Assembly (NCBI RefSeq): GCF_001559865.1
Contig: NZ_LOHE01000034.1
Span: forward strand, 1-38,884
From: Abyssisolibacter fermentans
Lineage (GTDB): Bacteria > Bacillota > Clostridia > Tissierellales > MCWD3
Length of the DNA stretch: 38,884 nucleotides
Reading direction: 5' to 3'
The notes beneath the pieces are model-generated. The model searched no databases. It saw nothing but the letters and a program-made list of their open reading frames with translations, and was not told the origin of the DNA. The number at the start of each line of letters is the position of its first letter. Position 1 is the stretch's first letter. Shown here in pieces: positions 17,811 to 25,067 of this stretch. A program made the position numbers and the translations under genes.

Positions 17811-17963
17811 ACAATTTTCTATTACTATATATAAACAGTGTTTATTTGCTATGAATATAAGGGTATTTATCATATTTGGTGTTTTATTTAATATTATGTA
17901 GAAATGTATAAAATAAAGGGTTTTAAATATAAATATAGAAATATTATAGGCATATATTTTATC

Positions 17964-17990
17964 TTGACATGAAAATATTGTTGATATGAT
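17964..17990 (+). promoter_or_regulatory. Candidate promoter for the 781-residue membrane protein
   Basis: A consensus TTGACA (17964-17969) and TATGAT (17985-17990) have a short 15-bp spacer. The ATG is 148 nt further on. Apart from the hairpin at 17765-17810, the 439-bp gap 17699-18137 shows nothing else. Confidence 0.4.
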
Positions 17991-18137
17991 AAGTACTGTT
18001 AAATTTATAATTTGAATAATGGCATTTTCATAAAGTTTATATTAGTGAATTAAGATATAAAGACTTAAGGAGTTAGATATTTTAAAAGCTGAAAAGGAAT
18101 TTTATATAATTAATTTAATTAATAAAGGAGATAATCT

Positions 18138-20483
18138 ATGATTAATCTATTTATCAATAACATAAAGATTATTTTAGTTGTTATAATGATTTGGATAATT
18201 GTAAATGCATTAGTAAATAAAGTTAGATGGGTGATAAAATATAAGTGGGAACATAGTATAATTACAAAAAATATGCGCATAGTACATATTTTTAAATTAG
18301 TAATTATTTATAGTCTATTAATTTTTTTGGTAACATTGCAGCAGAGTTATAATTTCATTTATTTAGGAAAAGAAGATAATCATATTACTTTAGCAATTGG
18401 AATTTTCACATTGTACGGTATATTTTATGTATTTGTTCAATTTGCTATTAGTTATGCTTCACAAAATTGTAGTGATAAATTTTGGGGGAGAAGTAAAACT
18501 AGAAGCTTACTTTCAAAAAATATAGAATATAAGTTTTTTAATTCAAATACTTTTAAACTGATGTTTTTAATTTCTGCTACATTTCCTATGTTAAACAGAA
18601 AATTAATATTTAGTATTAAATTATTTAGCTCTTATAAAGATTTTTTAGTAGCATCATGGAATGTAAGCATTTTTATTATGTTATTATTATATATTATGTT
18701 GTTTATAAAAAGCTTATTTATTATGCAAAGATTTTTTTCTATTCAAGAAGATACTGATTATTTTGTAAAATATATGATAAAAAATGATATTATGAAGGCA
18801 TATGAAATTCTCTTTTATCAATCTTATAAAAAAAGAAATAATTATTTTTTTGAATCACTAACTGATTATATAAATCGTTTGAATTCCAAAGATAAAATAG
18901 ATATGCTGTTAAATGTATTATCTTATGTATGTAAGAGTTTTCAAACAAATCAACAAAATCAAATACTAAAAATAAATGATGGAAGAAAAATTAAAAAACG
19001 ATACATGGAAGAGTATAAATATAGGATATATGACCTAAAGAATATGTTTATGGATTTATGGGGATATATTGAAAATCAAGAACTTGAAATCAACTTTAAA
19101 AGTTTATTGTACATATATAAATTGCAAGATAGTATATTATTTAATCAAATATATATTTATTGTCTAGGTAATCAAAATAAAATTGTTAAAGAATTACTTT
19201 TAGTTTACAGTAATGGTATGACTACTTCATATTTTGATAGGTGTTCATATTTTAAAATACCTAATATTGTTTGGAATAAAGTTATCAATTATAGAGAATT
19301 AGTTAAATTAAATAATTTTATCAATTGTAGAAAAGCTTCAAAAAAACTAATTAAAAAATATATGAACAGTAATAAATTATCAAAGGAGGAGCAAAGATTA
19401 ATAAGTGGATACGAAGAATATTTATATGATTTATTGGAAAAGTGTAAGTCATTTCAAAGTCAACTAAAGAAAGATGATTTGCTCCATTTATTTAAATCCT
19501 ATAGTTTTTATAGAGAAGAAAAGAAAATTTATTCTATTATACAAGATCAGATATATAATTATATAGTAAATCAACAATATACTTGTTCAAACAAAGAATA
19601 CATTAAATCATTGTTAACTATATTAGAATATAAGTATAAAGTAACATTTATTTTATTTAGAATGCTTTATACTGGTGATTCATATTCAAAGTGGAAAGAT
19701 GATGTTTATTTTTTTAGAGAAATCAATAATGATTATTATGGAGATGAAAAAATCAACTCAGAAGACAACATTAGTTTTATTTGTAAAACTATAAGTGAAA
19801 GTGATATAGGACATAGAATTAATAATAATTTAATTATTTGGATTATAAAAAATCTAAGAAATAATTTAACTGTAGAGATAATACAAAGATGTATTGATGA
19901 TAGATATATGACCTATGCGAAATTTTTAAAATTCAAATATATTTTTTCTAGAGACTATTATTTTTATTGGAATTCCTCAAATATTGATGTTAAAGATTTA
20001 AAACAGAAAAAATGGACTGATTGGAAATTGAATTTTATAATTGAAATGCTAAGAACACCAAAATTACTAAAAGAAGAATTTTTTGTATCGCATCATTATT
20101 GGTTTTGTAAAGAAGTTTTACATTCAATTGAACCAAAATATTTTTGTGTAATAAAAGACTTTAGGGTATTTTATATAAACCCATTTTTTTCACTAAGCGA
20201 AGATCAATTTTCTAGTTTGTTAGCTGAGATTAATTTTTTAAGTAAAGGAATATTAGAATTCCTCATTTTGAAAGTAGATGATGATTATTATAATTATTTG
20301 TTTTCAAATAGTAAATTATCTAAATCATTTAAAAGTAGCGTTACAGATATTGTAGCCATTAGTAATACTTCTGTGGAATGTTATTTAGATAATTTAGTGA
20401 GAATAGTTAATGAGTGTGGAAATAACATATCAATTGTTAAAAAAGAACGTATATTATTTAAATTAAAGAAGTTAATTTATTAA
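18138..20483 (+). CDS. Unknown large membrane protein
   Basis: A 781-residue protein I do not recognise. The first 195 residues hold about four to five hydrophobic segments (roughly 7-27, 48-70, 82-107, 135-158 and 168-192). The remaining roughly 590 residues are hydrophilic, very rich in Lys, Asn, Tyr, Phe and Ile, and probably helical and cytoplasmic. No nucleotide-binding or catalytic motif is visible. The start is fixed by AAAGGAGAT 7 nt before the ATG. It is a single-gene unit with its own promoter candidate and terminator. The strong AT bias and lack of relatives among neighbours would fit recent acquisition, but that is only inference. Confidence 0.7.
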   Translation: MINLFINNIKIILVVIMIWIIVNALVNKVRWVIKYKWEHSIITKNMRIVHIFKLVIIYSLLIFLVTLQQSYNFIYLGKEDNHITLAIGIFTLYGIFYVFVQFAISYASQNCSDKFWGRSKTRSLLSKNIEYKFFNSNTFKLMFLISATFPMLNRKLIFSIKLFSSYKDFLVASWNVSIFIMLLLYIMLFIKSLFIMQRFFSIQEDTDYFVKYMIKNDIMKAYEILFYQSYKKRNNYFFESLTDYINRLNSKDKIDMLLNVLSYVCKSFQTNQQNQILKINDGRKIKKRYMEEYKYRIYDLKNMFMDLWGYIENQELEINFKSLLYIYKLQDSILFNQIYIYCLGNQNKIVKELLLVYSNGMTTSYFDRCSYFKIPNIVWNKVINYRELVKLNNFINCRKASKKLIKKYMNSNKLSKEEQRLISGYEEYLYDLLEKCKSFQSQLKKDDLLHLFKSYSFYREEKKIYSIIQDQIYNYIVNQQYTCSNKEYIKSLLTILEYKYKVTFILFRMLYTGDSYSKWKDDVYFFREINNDYYGDEKINSEDNISFICKTISESDIGHRINNNLIIWIIKNLRNNLTVEIIQRCIDDRYMTYAKFLKFKYIFSRDYYFYWNSSNIDVKDLKQKKWTDWKLNFIIEMLRTPKLLKEEFFVSHHYWFCKEVLHSIEPKYFCVIKDFRVFYINPFFSLSEDQFSSLLAEINFLSKGILEFLILKVDDDYYNYLFSNSKLSKSFKSSVTDIVAISNTSVECYLDNLVRIVNECGNNISIVKKERILFKLKKLIY

Positions 20484-20562
20484 AATATTAACAGTACAAA
20501 AATTTAAATTTATTATTTCTTTCTTTTAACAAGATTTGATTGAAAAATCTTACGAAATAATT

Positions 20563-20592
20563 AAGAGTACTCAAGTATAAGCGAGTATTTTT
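20563..20592 (+). terminator. Terminator after the 781-residue gene
   Basis: AAGAGTACTC (20563-20572) pairs with GAGTATTTTT (20583-20592) with two G-U pairs around a 10-nt loop. The 3' arm is T-rich. Confidence 0.55.
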
Positions 20593-20608
20593 AGTATAAA
20601 TTATTAGG

Positions 20609-20686
20609 ATGAATGGAGAAAAGATGAGGTCATTAGTTAAGAAGAAAAGAGAACTAGCAATTTGTATATTGTTAAGTTTGTTTTAA
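20609..20686 (+). other. Possible 25-codon ORF, maybe a gene remnant
   Basis: ATG at 20609 opens 25 codons (MNGEKMRSLVKKKRELAICI, then LLSLF) ending at TAA 20684-20686. From the second ATG (20624, behind GGAGA) the peptide looks like the start of a signal peptide cut short. It could be a small membrane peptide or the broken 5' end of a lost lipoprotein gene. Downstream to 20851 there is a weak hairpin (AAAGG/CCTTT near 20714-20730) and a promoter. Confidence 0.25.
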
Positions 20687-20761
20687 AATTTTTTTAGATT
20701 TAGTTTTTTCAGTAAAAGGGCTATGCCTTTATCGTTATTGACAATTTTTTGTGGACTCGGG

Positions 20762-20789
20762 TTTAACAAGAAAATTGAAATTATATAAT
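20762..20789 (+). promoter_or_regulatory. Candidate promoter for the 138-residue protein gene
   Basis: TTTAAC (20762-20767), a 16-bp spacer and TATAAT (20784-20789) lie 62 nt before the ATG at 20852. A consensus TTGACA at 20738-20743 has no good -10 partner. Confidence 0.4.
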
Positions 20790-20851
20790 AAGAATAGAAT
20801 AACAGATATAACAATATAAAATAGAATAGAAAAAATAGGGAGGTTACATTA

Positions 20852-21268
20852 ATGAAAAAATTAATTATTTTTTCTATCATAATAATATGCACTGTATTAG
20901 GTATATTGAAATACAATGTAGCAACAACTCCTTGCAATATAAACTTTGAAGAATTTTATCCTAATGATATATCAAGAATTTCTAAAATCGAAATATGTGA
21001 TGGAAGCACTGGTGAAGATAGGTATATTACTAACAGGGCAGAAATATATGACTTTGTAGATTTTTTTAAACAACTAAAATTTGGAAAAATGAAAGAACAA
21101 AATGATTCTGTAGGCTGGAGTTTTAGTATTACTTTTTTTGAAAAGGATAAAGAAATTTTCAAATCAGTATTAATTGGTAAAAAGATTTTTTCTATTAATC
21201 GTATAAGATATGAAGTAAATGTTTCTGTTTACGAAAGAATAGAGTGCTTTTATAATAATATTCGTTAG
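20852..21268 (+). CDS. Small membrane-anchored or secreted protein of unknown function
   Basis: 138 residues. Residues 1-19 form a hydrophobic anchor or uncleaved signal (MKKLIIFSIIIICTVLGIL) with no lipobox. The remainder is a mixed alpha/beta extracytoplasmic domain. It has an ISKIEICDGSTGEDRYIT strand pair, a helix EIYDFVDFFKQLKF, and a C-terminal strand region (WSFSITFFEKDKEIF). The layout resembles small stand-alone extracellular domains common in Firmicutes, but I cannot assign a family. AGGGAGG precedes the ATG and a strong terminator follows, so it is a single-gene unit. Confidence 0.65.
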   Translation: MKKLIIFSIIIICTVLGILKYNVATTPCNINFEEFYPNDISRISKIEICDGSTGEDRYITNRAEIYDFVDFFKQLKFGKMKEQNDSVGWSFSITFFEKDKEIFKSVLIGKKIFSINRIRYEVNVSVYERIECFYNNIR

Positions 21269-21298
21269 ATGTTAAATATGAAATTGTTCATATGAAGG

Positions 21299-21333
21299 AA
21301 ATGTATCTTTTGAAGGAAGATGCATTTTTTTTT
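21299..21333 (+). terminator. Terminator after the 138-residue gene
   Basis: AAATGTATCTT (21299-21309) pairs with AAGATGCATTT (21317-21327) with one G-U pair. The T-run reaches 21333. Confidence 0.85.
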
Positions 21334-21525
21334 GATGTGAATTTTTACTCCATGGAATGAAATGAGTTAATTTTTTATTTAGTAAATATATTTAGTTTTA
21401 TTCTAATTGGATTATATACTACTGCGATTGTGTACTTTTCTTAAAATTATAATAATAAATTGTAGCAGTATAGCAACTACATAAATATATTAATAGTATA
21501 TAAGGAAGTGAAAGAGGTAGATGCT

Positions 21526-21969
21526 ATGGCATATTCAACAAGAGAACTGTTTGCAAGAGTGATAAAATGTGAAGCTGGTGGAGAAGGCGACACCGGCATG
21601 AAAGCGGTAGCGACTGTAATTATGAATAGAGTTCATGTACCTGAAGGAGAGTATCAAAGAGTTGCTCAGGGAGATTTAAGAAAAGTCATATATCAAAAAG
21701 GGCAATTTGATTGCGTTAGAGGTGTTATCAAAGGAGTTGCTAATCCTCAGACAATATGGGCTAGTAATCCTGATCAAGTACATTATCAAATAGCTGATTG
21801 GGCACTTTCTGGTAATAAACTTTGGAATGTTGGTAGTAGTTTATGGTATATGAATCCATTTAAACCACAATGCCCACCTGAATTCCCATATAATAAATCA
21901 GGAATATATAATTCAAGAATAAGAAAACATTGTTTTTACGATCCAACAGAAATTTACAAAGGAACATAA
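21526..21969 (+). CDS. cwlJ: CwlJ/SleB-type spore cortex hydrolase
   Basis: A 147-residue Hydrolase_2-family enzyme that attacks spore cortex peptidoglycan during germination. The catalytic glutamate lies in KCEAGGEGDTG, followed by AVATVIMNRV, YQKGQFDCV and a late WYMNPFKPQCP block. The lack of a signal peptide and of a separate binding domain, the length near B. subtilis CwlJ (142), and the gerQ neighbour favour CwlJ over SleB. A GTG-initiated extension from 21508 is possible, but AGAGGT at 21513-21518 fits the ATG at 21526. It lies 45 nt ahead of gerQ, so the pair is likely an operon. Confidence 0.88.
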   Translation: MAYSTRELFARVIKCEAGGEGDTGMKAVATVIMNRVHVPEGEYQRVAQGDLRKVIYQKGQFDCVRGVIKGVANPQTIWASNPDQVHYQIADWALSGNKLWNVGSSLWYMNPFKPQCPPEFPYNKSGIYNSRIRKHCFYDPTEIYKGT

Positions 21970-22014
21970 AGTGCATTTTTTCTAATAAAAGAACCTAAAG
22001 GGGGTATGTAATAA

Positions 22015-22539
22015 ATGCAAAATATTAAAGACAACCATGATATTCAAGATAATAATGAAGAAAGGCCTCTAATGCCATTAAGACCTGCAAGATTAAATCA
22101 ACCTATTGACATGATGCCACCAATGGCAATGGGTATGCCTAATATGCCAATGACACCAATTATTGGACCAAACTATAGTTTACCATCAGTGATACCATAT
22201 AATTCACCGTTTGTACCTCAGGCAGTTCCTTATCCTCCTAATATTGACAATGGATTAATGCCGTCAGCTTTTCAACCAGCATGTGACCAAAATATAAGTT
22301 TAGATCAAAATGGCGAACCACCAGTACTGACAGATGTTAATTATCTACAAGGATACTTAAAGACAATTAAAGGGAAATACATTAGAGTAGATTTTTTAAT
22401 TGGATCAAATACATTTTTAGATAAAGAAGGAGTACTTACTGATGTAGGTGTAGACCACATAATATTAAGAGAACCACAAACAGATGATTTAGTTATAGCA
22501 GATTTGTATTCAATAAAGTTTGTTAAGGTTTTTGAGTAA
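22015..22539 (+). CDS. gerQ: Spore coat protein GerQ
   Basis: 174 residues. About the first 100 are low-complexity and rich in Met, Pro and Asn (PPMAMGMPNMPMTPIIGP). The conserved C-terminal domain (about 108-174) reads LQGYLKTIKGKYIRVDFLIG, then GVDHIILREPQTDDLVIADLY and a closing FVKVFE. In Bacillus, GerQ holds CwlJ in the coat and is crosslinked there. Cotranscription with the upstream cwlJ (45-nt gap, SD GGGGGT) supports the same role. A 14-bp terminator ends the unit. Confidence 0.88.
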   Translation: MQNIKDNHDIQDNNEERPLMPLRPARLNQPIDMMPPMAMGMPNMPMTPIIGPNYSLPSVIPYNSPFVPQAVPYPPNIDNGLMPSAFQPACDQNISLDQNGEPPVLTDVNYLQGYLKTIKGKYIRVDFLIGSNTFLDKEGVLTDVGVDHIILREPQTDDLVIADLYSIKFVKVFE

Positions 22540-22556
22540 GTTAATAGTTACCTATC

Positions 22557-22588
22557 AAACCCTATAAAGATAATTCTTTATAGGGTTT
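22557..22588 (+). terminator. Terminator of the cwlJ-gerQ operon
   Basis: AAACCCTATAAAGA (22557-22570) pairs perfectly with TCTTTATAGGGTTT (22575-22588), with a tetraloop TAAT. Confidence 0.8.
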
Positions 22589-22718
22589 AACTTATGTAAT
22601 ATTTAATACAATTAAATTATAGCAAATATTTAATGAAAAATAATTATAGTTATAAATTGATGTATTCACCAATATTTGATAACATATATAATATAATACT
22701 AATTAGGAGAGTGGTAGT

Positions 22719-22817
22719 ATGATAAAAAATAGGCTCAAAATCCTCTGTGCAAAGTCTGTCAGTATGACTTGTCGCGGCTTTTTGCACAGAGGTAATCTTT
22801 ATAGTCGCATTTGCTAA
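22719..22817 (+). CDS. Upstream leader ORF of CD3324-family gene, copy 1
   Basis: A 32-codon ORF (MIKNRLKILCAKSVS...) with SD AGGAGA 8 nt before its ATG. It ends 62 nt before the GTG of the downstream gene. Codons for LCAKSVS coincide with the leader's shared 5' hairpin arm and recur in the leader ORF of copy 2. Translation would open the first hairpin, so it is a plausible leader peptide. The amino-acid match may merely follow from conserved RNA. Confidence 0.5.
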   Translation: MIKNRLKILCAKSVSMTCRGFLHRGNLYSRIC

Positions 22818-22870
22818 TAGTACATACTTTTCAGACTTTGCATCCTTAATTTGATATAAAATTTAAGGAG
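22742..22870 (+). promoter_or_regulatory. Structured leader with mutually exclusive hairpins, copy 1
   Basis: Arm A CCTCTGTGCAAA (22742-22753) pairs perfectly with B TTTGCACAGAGG (22781-22792). The overlapping TGCAAAGTCTG (22748-22758) can instead pair perfectly with C CAGACTTTGCA (22832-22842). Directly after C, TCCTTAA (22843-22849) can pair with TTAAGGA (22863-22869), which holds the SD AAGGAG of the GTG-started gene at 22880. This is the layout of a translation-attenuation switch. A TATAAT at 22692-22697 may be its promoter. Confidence 0.6.
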
Positions 22871-22879
22871 CTGAGTTTT

Positions 22880-23146
22880 GTGAATTATGTTAAAGCAGAA
22901 ACAATTTTACCAGATAATTTGTTAAAAGAAATTCAAAAATATATACAAGGTGAATATATATATATTCCTTCTGAACAATCTAAACGGAAGAAATGGGGAG
23001 AGAAATCAGGGAGTAGAGAATATTTACGAAATAGGAATAAAGATATACGAAACAAGTATAAAAATGGACATAACATTGTAGATTTATCAGAAGAATATTT
23101 TCTTTCTATAGAAACTATTAAAAAAATTGTATATAAAAAGACATAA
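22880..23146 (+). CDS. CD3324-family small DNA-binding-like protein, copy 1
   Basis: 88 residues, GTG start with SD AAGGAG 9 nt upstream. N-terminal MNYVKAETILPDNLLKEIQK followed by YIQGEYIYIP, a basic RKKWGE/GSR segment and a C-terminal helix-turn-helix-like end (DLSEEYFLSIETIKKIVYKK). This is the pattern of the CD3324 family, small Mor-like putative regulators of Clostridia; function unproven. The paralogue at 24493 is clearly related along its whole length and shares the same kind of leader. A very strong terminator follows, so each paralogue is its own transcription unit. Confidence 0.75.
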   Translation: MNYVKAETILPDNLLKEIQKYIQGEYIYIPSEQSKRKKWGEKSGSREYLRNRNKDIRNKYKNGHNIVDLSEEYFLSIETIKKIVYKKT

Positions 23147-23149
23147 GTA

Positions 23150-23190
23150 AGAGCCTGCCTCAAAATATTATTTTGAGGCAGGCTCTTTTA
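23150..23190 (+). terminator. Strong terminator after CD3324 copy 1
   Basis: A perfect 17-bp stem (23150-23166 with 23170-23186) contains GAGCCTGCCTC/GAGGCAGGCTC with a 3-nt loop, then TTTTA. Confidence 0.9.
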
Positions 23191-23311
23191 TATGTAAAGA
23201 ACAATATAGAATTAATTTATGCATATTATCTAGTAAATCGTTATATTAAAATATGTGTAGCACATAATATATGTTTTTAAGCTATAGTTTTTTTAATCTT
23301 GGAGTGATAAT

Positions 23312-24163
23312 ATGGAGCTAAATATTGAACAATTATACAATGAGTTTTCTAACTTAAAGTTTGCAGGTATTAAAGAACCAGCAATAAGAATTATAAATGA
23401 CATAATAAAGAATAAAAAAATTGAAGATGAGGATTTGTTTGTTATAGAGGGATTATGGGCTTATGAAAAAATAATTAAAAGTAATTTAAGAATTAGATGC
23501 TTTGCGTTTTGCCCTGATTTTATTAAAAACGATACTATGCTTAAAATAGCTCGATTTTGTATTCATGCAGCTGATGATACATATTTGATTTCGAGTAAGT
23601 TGTGTAGAAGAATAAGTAGTAGAGATGATGAAGGATTTTTTTTATTGTGTAGTACTCCTCAATATAAGCTAAGTGATATAAAGCTAAAAGAAGACAATTT
23701 ATTAGTAATATTAGATGGATTAGAAAATCCAGGCAACATTGGAACAATCATAAGAACAGTTGATGGTGCGGGTGGAGATGGAGTGATTATTTGTAATAGT
23801 GAAGGAAGAAAATTAAGTCAAAAATTAATTAAATCAAGTATGGGATCTAGCTTTATCCTACCAGTTATTAAAAAAGATATAAAAACAACTGTAATGTGGC
23901 TTAAAAATAATGGGTTTAGAATTATTGTTACTGATTTAAAAGCTAATGAAAGATACTATAATACGGATTATGAAGGTAGAATTGCTATTGTTGTAGGAAA
24001 TGAACGTCATGGAATTTCATATATTTGGAATGAACATGATTGTCATAGAGTAATAATTCCTATGTATGGAGGGGCAGATTCATTAAATGCGGGAGTCGCT
24101 GCTTCAATAGTTGTTTATGAAGCAAGTTGCAAGCAAAGAGAATTAAAGCAAATAGGTTTTTAG
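23312..24163 (+). CDS. TrmH/SpoU-family RNA 2'-O-methyltransferase
   Basis: 283 residues. The N-terminal 120 residues are a substrate-binding-like domain (FVIEGLWAYEKIIKS, LCRRISSRDDEGFF). The C-terminal SPOUT domain has motif 1 ENPGNIGTIIRT (138-149, N139 and R148), motif 2 VVGNERHG (E231) and motif 3 IPMYGGADSLNAGVAAS, which together form the trefoil-knot SAM site. The family methylates a ribose 2'-OH in rRNA or tRNA; some members protect 23S rRNA from antibiotics (TsnR type). Target cannot be told from sequence. It lies between two CD3324 paralogues. GGAGTG precedes the ATG. Confidence 0.85.
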   Translation: MELNIEQLYNEFSNLKFAGIKEPAIRIINDIIKNKKIEDEDLFVIEGLWAYEKIIKSNLRIRCFAFCPDFIKNDTMLKIARFCIHAADDTYLISSKLCRRISSRDDEGFFLLCSTPQYKLSDIKLKEDNLLVILDGLENPGNIGTIIRTVDGAGGDGVIICNSEGRKLSQKLIKSSMGSSFILPVIKKDIKTTVMWLKNNGFRIIVTDLKANERYYNTDYEGRIAIVVGNERHGISYIWNEHDCHRVIIPMYGGADSLNAGVAASIVVYEASCKQRELKQIGF

Positions 24164-24327
24164 CTATCGATTTAAAGGTAGTAGTTTTTGTGAAATGGTG
24201 ATGTATAAACGAATCTCTCTTTTTTCTATAGTTGAGAAGAGTAATTAATCTACAAATTATACATAAATTATTATAAGAAATTTGATATATATTAATAATA
24301 TAAGATTAGTATATGGAGTGTGAAAAG

Positions 24328-24399
24328 ATGAACAGTGAACATAAATTACGTAAGAAAGACACTTTACTCTGTGCAAAGTCTGTATCTATAATTTGGTGA
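24328..24399 (+). CDS. Upstream leader ORF of CD3324-family gene, copy 2
   Basis: 23 codons (MNSEHKLRKKDTLLCAKSVS, then IIW) with GGAG 9 nt upstream. It shares LCAKSVS with the copy-1 leader ORF but diverges on both sides and stops earlier, before the B arm of the hairpin. Same caveat: conservation may be of the RNA rather than the peptide. Confidence 0.5.
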   Translation: MNSEHKLRKKDTLLCAKSVSIIW

Positions 24400-24483
24400 T
24401 AGTTTGCACAGAGGTAAATCAATAATATCGCCTTTAGGCTATACAGGCTTTGTTTCCTTATTTTAAAACATAAATTTAAGGAG
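24367..24483 (+). promoter_or_regulatory. Structured leader with mutually exclusive hairpins, copy 2
   Basis: CTCTGTGCAAA (24367-24377) pairs with TTTGCACAGAG (24403-24413). The overlapping CAAAGTCTGTAT (24374-24385) pairs alternatively with ATACAGGCTTTG (24441-24452) with one G-U pair. TCCTTA (24455-24460) can mask TAAGGA (24477-24482) in the SD. The alternative helix is extended relative to copy 1 by bases changed on both sides, which supports pairing. Arm order and spacing match copy 1. Confidence 0.6.
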
Positions 24484-24492
24484 ATGAGCTTA

Positions 24493-24756
24493 GTGAGGTA
24501 TGTAAAAGCTGAAATGGTTTTACCTAATGATTTAGTGAGAAATATACAAAAGTATATTCAAGGTAAATATGTATATATTCCTTCTCAACCTCAAACTCGA
24601 AAAAAATGGGGAGAAGATTCAGGTAGTAGAGCTTATATACAAAATAGAAACGAAGATATTCGAAATAAGTATGAAAGTGGATATTCAATTCAAAATTTAG
24701 CACAAGAGTTTTTCCTTTCTATTCATAGCATTAGAAAAATTATATATACAAAATAA
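24493..24756 (+). CDS. CD3324-family small DNA-binding-like protein, copy 2
   Basis: 87 residues (MRYVKAEMVLPNDLVRNIQK...), with YIQGKYVYIP, RKKWGEDSGSRAY and a C-terminal HTH-like segment. An ATG at 24484 abuts the SD AAGGAG (24478-24483) and cannot be the start. GTG 24493, 9 nt after the SD, aligns with the GTG of copy 1. It is a paralogue of the gene at 22880, with the same leader architecture. A terminator follows at 24768-24800. Confidence 0.75.
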   Translation: MRYVKAEMVLPNDLVRNIQKYIQGKYVYIPSQPQTRKKWGEDSGSRAYIQNRNEDIRNKYESGYSIQNLAQEFFLSIHSIRKIIYTK

Positions 24757-24767
24757 AGTTTGATATT

Positions 24768-24800
24768 AAGCTACTGCTCTTAAATGAGTAGCAGCTTTTT
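24768..24800 (+). terminator. Terminator after CD3324 copy 2
   Basis: AAGCTACTGCTC (24768-24779) pairs with GAGTAGCAGCTT (24786-24797) with one mismatch and one G-U pair, then TTT. It marks the host side of the left boundary of the IS110 element. Confidence 0.7.
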
Positions 24801-24900
24801 AATATAGTAGGAAACAAGCATGATAAATCAATCACCAACTAGAATGAAAACGAAGACAGTTCTTAGGTATAAATTATCATAAAATAAGAAATAGCTTAAA

Positions 24901-25048
24901 TAACGAGCTAAAAAAGTCAAAGAACTTTGTGGTAGGAAAAAACTCCGTCTAGGAAACTGATTATAGTAATCTGTTGGTACCAAATAATGTGTCTAGAGCA
25001 CGTGTAGGAAAATTCTTAATTAACCAATGATTACTATAAAGCTCGTTA
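24901..25048 (+). ncRNA. Candidate IS110 bridge RNA (left flank)
   Basis: TAACGAGCT (24901-24909) pairs with AGCTCGTTA (25040-25048). Inside it, TTATAGTAATC (24961-24971) pairs with GATTACTATAA (25029-25039), extended by TTGGT/ACCAA (24974-24978 with 25023-25027) to leave a 44-nt internal loop. A small hairpin AAAGT/ACTTT (24913-24928) lies at the 5' side. The element's position upstream of the transposase and its large loops fit the bridge RNAs described for IS110-group elements. Loop-target matches were not determined. Confidence 0.5.
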
Positions 25049-25067
25049 AATTAAGGATGGTGATTGT

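Noticed and set aside
20683-20937. Minus-strand ORF overlapping the promoter and start of the 138-residue gene
   Set aside because: Low-complexity hydrophobic translation opposite a gene with a good SD and terminator; no SD of its own.
22742-22870. A T-box or SAM riboswitch before CD3324 copy 1
   Set aside because: No T-box consensus (AGGGTGGNACCGCG) or SAM-aptamer core is present, and the helices do not match those classes.
24484-24492. ATG start for CD3324 copy 2
   Set aside because: It directly abuts the SD; the GTG at 24493 has 9-nt spacing and aligns with the GTG start of copy 1.
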